In this document: positions 42,934 through 45,596 of the stretch, piece after piece
Numbering within the stretch: position 1 is the stretch's first letter
How the letters are laid out: every line of letters begins with the position of its first letter
Assembly: GCA_021325215.1 (NCBI GenBank)
Contig: JAJPHO010000133.1
Location: 1 to 45,596 of the forward strand
DNA length: 45,596 nucleotides
Reading direction: 5' to 3'
From: Alphaproteobacteria bacterium
Lineage (GTDB): Bacteria; Pseudomonadota; Alphaproteobacteria; Rhodospirillales; Magnetospirillaceae
Notes under the pieces: model-generated
Database searches by the model: none
What the model was told of the DNA's origin: nothing
The model's input: only the letters and a program-made list of their open reading frames with translations
Made by a program: the position numbers and the translations under genes

Positions 42934-44385
42934 CTACGCGCCGGTCTTCATATGGTCGATCAGCTGCTTGACGGTGGGGATGAAGCCGTTGGCATAGAGC
43001 GGATCGCTGCCGAAGCGGAAGGCGTTGTGGCCGGCGAACATCAGCTCGCAATCGGGCTCGCCCTCGTGAACGATGTTCTGCAGCGTCTTCTGGATGCAGA
43101 AGGAGCGCGGATCGGCCTTCTTGCCATTGGTGCCGGTATCGCCCTGGGCCCAGTTCGAGAAGCTGCAGGCCGACAGGCAGCCCATGCACTCGATCTGGTC
43201 GCGGCGGATGGTTTCCGCGCCCTCGGGGGTCACGAAGATCACCGTCGAATCCGGCGTGCGCAGGCCTTCGGTATAACCCTGGGCCATCCATGCTTCCGCA
43301 TGGACCTTGTCGCCTTCGGCGACATAGAGGATGCGCTTGCGGGCGCCGATTTCGAGTTCGGCATGATGCTCGCCCAGCGGCTCGGGCGAGAAGGCGATCT
43401 GGCGCTCGCTGCGCTCGACCAGCTCGCTCAGGAAGCCGTTCTTGACCGCCGAGGAATAGAAGCCGGTCGGACTGAATTTATGCAGCAGCACGTCGCCGGG
43501 CTTGAGCTCCAGCAGCCTCTTCTTCCAATCCATCGAGATCGGGCTTTCGACCGTCAGCAGCGGACGGGTGCCGAACTGGAAGGCGATCGGACCCAGCTCG
43601 GGATTGTCGAGCCAGTCTTCCCATTCATCGAGGCGCCACACGCCGCCAGCCATGAAGATCGGCACTTCGGGGCAGCCATTGGCGCGCATGTTGGCCCGCA
43701 GCTCGGCCACACGCGGATAAGGCGGCTGCGGTACGCGCGGGTCTTCGGAATTGGATAGGCCGTTATGGCCGCCGGCCAGCCACGGATCTTCATAGACCAC
43801 GCCGCCGAGCCATTCCGCATGCTTGTGATAAGCGCGCTTCCACAGCGCGTTGAAGGCGCGGGCGGAAGACACGATCGGATAGTAATGCACACCGTAGGAG
43901 GCAGCGATCTCGGCCACCTTGTAGGGCATGCCGGCACCGCAGGTGACGCCGTGCACCAGACCGCGCGCGCCGTCCAGCACGCCATGCAGGATGGCCTCGG
44001 CGCCGCCCATCTCCCACAGCACGTTCATATGGATGCGGCCCTGGCCGCCGGCGATGTCGTGGGCGATGCGGGCCTGGGCGATGCCGCCGCGGATGCCGTA
44101 GGAAATCAGCTCGTCATGGCGCTCGCGCCGGGTCTTGCCGTGATAGACGATCGGAATCAGCTTGCCGTTCTCGTCATAGAAATCCGCATTGACGCCCGAA
44201 AAGGTCGCAACGCCGCCGGCAGCCGCCCAAGCGCCCGAGCTTTCGCCGTTCGAGACGGAGATGCCTTTGCCGCCCTCGACCAGGGGCAGAACTTCACGAC
44301 CGGAAATAACCAGGGGCTGCAAAGGTTTCACGTGCGGTATCTCTCTCTTTTTCGGCGGCGGCGACTGTACAACGCGCCTGCTCAT
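42934..44385 (-). CDS. Nitronate monooxygenase-like flavin oxidoreductase with Cys-rich tail
   Basis: A 483-residue TIM-barrel protein of the NMO / 2-nitropropane dioxygenase group, FMN-dependent. Family stretches include VEGGKGISVSNGE, VTCGAGMPYKVAE, IFMAGGV and AFQFGTRPLLT. The last about 130 residues contain ECMGCLSACSFSNWAQ (C-x2-C-x3-C) and further cysteines in RSFCIQ and PDCELMF, which are not part of the classic NMO core and could bind a metal or iron-sulfur cluster. The ATG at 44385 gives an unusual basic leader; a GTG at 44331 starts just before the conserved part and may be the real start. The substrate is unknown. Confidence 0.84.
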   Translation of the reverse strand: MSRRVVQSPPPKKREIPHVKPLQPLVISGREVLPLVEGGKGISVSNGESSGAWAAAGGVATFSGVNADFYDENGKLIPIVYHGKTRRERHDELISYGIRGGIAQARIAHDIAGGQGRIHMNVLWEMGGAEAILHGVLDGARGLVHGVTCGAGMPYKVAEIAASYGVHYYPIVSSARAFNALWKRAYHKHAEWLGGVVYEDPWLAGGHNGLSNSEDPRVPQPPYPRVAELRANMRANGCPEVPIFMAGGVWRLDEWEDWLDNPELGPIAFQFGTRPLLTVESPISMDWKKRLLELKPGDVLLHKFSPTGFYSSAVKNGFLSELVERSERQIAFSPEPLGEHHAELEIGARKRILYVAEGDKVHAEAWMAQGYTEGLRTPDSTVIFVTPEGAETIRRDQIECMGCLSACSFSNWAQGDTGTNGKKADPRSFCIQKTLQNIVHEGEPDCELMFAGHNAFRFGSDPLYANGFIPTVKQLIDHMKTGA

Positions 44386-44405
44386 AAATCCAGACCGGCC
44401 CGGAC

Positions 44406-45140
44406 CTAGCCCAACAGCAATTCCGGCCTATCCGAAAACACCGAATCGACACCCCAACCCCACAGCTTTTCGGCCAGTTCCAGCTCGTTGACGGTATAGG
44501 ACAGCACGGCATAGCCGGCGTCCTTGATGGCCTTGACCTGTTCTTGCGTCAGGCTTTCATGGGAGATGTGAATGGTCGCGCAGCCGGTGCGGGCGCAAAA
44601 TTCGCGCCAATCCTCGGGCAGGGCATGCGCCACCAGGCCGCGCGGCCAGGCCGGCGCGGCGTCTCGCGAGGTTTCGATGGCGATACGGGAAAAACTGGTG
44701 ACCAGCGGCGGCGCCAGATCGGCGGGCCATTTGGCCAAAGCGTGTTCGAGGCCGATCTCGGCGGTGATGGCACCGCGCGGATCGTCGGCCTTGATCTCGA
44801 TATTGACGCCGAGACGGCGCTCGACCAGCAGGTCGAGCACCTCATCCCAGTGGGGGATCTTCTGGCCGGCGAACTCCGGTGAGAATTTCACCCCGATATC
44901 GCGCTCGCGCAGATAATCCCAATTCAGCTCGATCGTATGACCCACCCCGTCGCTGATCCGCTGCAGGTAATGGTCATGATAGACGAGCGGAACCAGGTCC
45001 GCGGAGAGCTGCACGTCGAGTTCCACCCAGGTCACCCCCGCCTCGGCGGCGAGGGCGAAACCGGCCAGGCTGTTCTCCGGGGCACGCTTGGGCGTGCCCC
45101 GGTGACCGATGACCCTGGGCAGATCGAGCGGCATCGTCAC
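44406..45140 (-). CDS. Glycerophosphodiester phosphodiesterase
   Basis: A 244-residue GDPD enzyme that hydrolyses glycerophosphodiesters to glycerol 3-phosphate and an alcohol. [28 protein letters not shown] and LVYHDHYL carry the catalytic histidines and metal-binding acids; IEIKADD and [11 protein letters not shown] complete the set. There is no signal peptide, so it is cytoplasmic (UgpQ-like). The GTG at 45140 overlaps the pnp stop codon by four bases; an ATG at 45134 follows two codons later. Confidence 0.92.
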   Translation of the reverse strand: MTMPLDLPRVIGHRGTPKRAPENSLAGFALAAEAGVTWVELDVQLSADLVPLVYHDHYLQRISDGVGHTIELNWDYLRERDIGVKFSPEFAGQKIPHWDEVLDLLVERRLGVNIEIKADDPRGAITAEIGLEHALAKWPADLAPPLVTSFSRIAIETSRDAAPAWPRGLVAHALPEDWREFCARTGCATIHISHESLTQEQVKAIKDAGYAVLSYTVNELELAEKLWGWGVDSVFSDRPELLLG

Positions 45141-45596
45141 TCGGCCGGAGCCTCTTCCGACGCCTTCTTGCTGAGGTCTTCGCCAGTCTCCTGGTCGACC
45201 TGCTTCATCGACAGCTTGACCTTGCCGCGATCGTCGAAGCCGAGGACCTTCACCTTGACGGAGTCGCCCTGCTTGACCACGTCGGTGGTCTTTTCGACGC
45301 GCTTGGGGGCCAGCTCGGAGATGTGGACCAGGCCGTCACGCGAACCGAGGAAGTTCACGAACGCGCCGAAATCCATGGTCTTGACGACCTTGCCGGTGTA
45401 GATCACGCCCACTTCCGGCTCGGCGACGATGCCCTTGATCCAGTCGATGGCGCGCTGGCCGGCTTCGGCGTCGACCGAGGCGACCTTGATGGTGCCGTCG
45501 TCTTCGATGTCGATCTTGGCGCCGGTCTGCTCGCAGATCTCGCGGATGACCTTGCCGCCGGTGCCGATGACTTCGCGGATCTTGTCCTTCGGAATG
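45137..45596 (-). CDS. pnp: Polyribonucleotide nucleotidyltransferase, C-terminal part (5' truncated by window)
   Basis: 3'-5' phosphorolytic exoribonuclease of the degradosome. About 152 residues are visible: a KH domain with [20 protein letters not shown] at the window edge, then an S1 RNA-binding domain with [20 protein letters not shown] and [10 protein letters not shown], and an acidic tail ending APAE. The catalytic RNase PH domains lie outside the window. The ATG at 45412 is internal. It is translationally coupled to the downstream phosphodiesterase gene. Confidence 0.95.
   Translation of the reverse strand, partial: IPKDKIREVIGTGGKVIREICEQTGAKIDIEDDGTIKVASVDAEAGQRAIDWIKGIVAEPEVGVIYTGKVVKTMDFGAFVNFLGSRDGLVHISELAPKRVEKTTDVVKQGDSVKVKVLGFDDRGKVKLSMKQVDQETGEDLSKKASEEAPAE

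Overview
The window is GC-rich DNA from an alphaproteobacterium, most likely a member of the Rhodospirillales (Magnetospirillum-like). The evidence is a FixL/FixJ/FixK oxygen-sensing cascade, an Irr-type Fur protein, a complete cbb3 oxidase cluster, polyhydroxybutyrate genes and the PAS-containing chemoreceptor style of that order. The taxon is inferred from gene content only. The window opens in the 3' end of gyrB and closes in the 3' end of pnp, so it is chromosomal. I see no insertion sequence, prophage, CRISPR array, tRNA or rRNA.

Layout. 1-5408: gyrB (partial), then a four-gene run of chemoreceptor, receiver-PP2C phosphatase, STAS protein and HATPase kinase, which looks like a partner-switching pathway fed by a chemoreceptor. 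5409-8436: ompW, a SulP transporter and a phasin, each behind its own FNR/FixK-type box. 8503-12879 (minus): a tripartite ABC exporter (permease, ATPase, HlyD adaptor, outer membrane factor). 12950-21770 (minus): uspA, a 64-residue membrane protein, ccoSIHG and ccoPQON. 21890-27559 (minus): a tight run fixK, phaC, maoC-pta, ackA and a UreH_2-like membrane protein. 27725-30325: fixL, fixJ and a lone receiver. 30318-34074: two divergent c-di-GMP genes. 34081-37004: an Nramp-like transporter, a 78-residue lipoyl-like protein and hemN. 37114-39048: a cytochrome c-FTR1 iron permease. 39177-42826: an L,D-transpeptidase, a pseudo-receiver protein, an orphan double-Cache membrane sensor, an unknown membrane protein and irr. 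42934-45596: a flavin oxidoreductase, a glycerophosphodiester phosphodiesterase and pnp.

The unifying signal is regulatory. Ten intergenic or gene-edge sites match TTGA(T/C/G)-N4-(A/G)TCAA on the + strand, and an eleventh is degenerate. Ten of the eleven have their centre about 66-90 bp from a start codon; for nine, a -10-like hexamer lies 30-34 bp from the box centre, the geometry of a class II FNR/FixK promoter. The regulator encoded here is a FixK without an N-terminal cysteine cluster. Its gene is divergent from fixL, and the shared intergenic region carries two CTACGTAG palindromes one helical turn apart. I infer a local low-oxygen regulon, FixL to FixJ to FixK, that reaches respiration (cco), haem synthesis (hemN), iron control (irr), carbon storage (phasin), outer membrane and anion transport (ompW, sulP), stress (uspA), c-di-GMP and the chemoreceptor/partner-switch operon.

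Stretches without a gene are all shorter than 300 bases. The largest are 1093-1375 (hairpin, FixK box, long leader) and 40617-40824 (AT-rich promoter region with two CRP-like palindromes).
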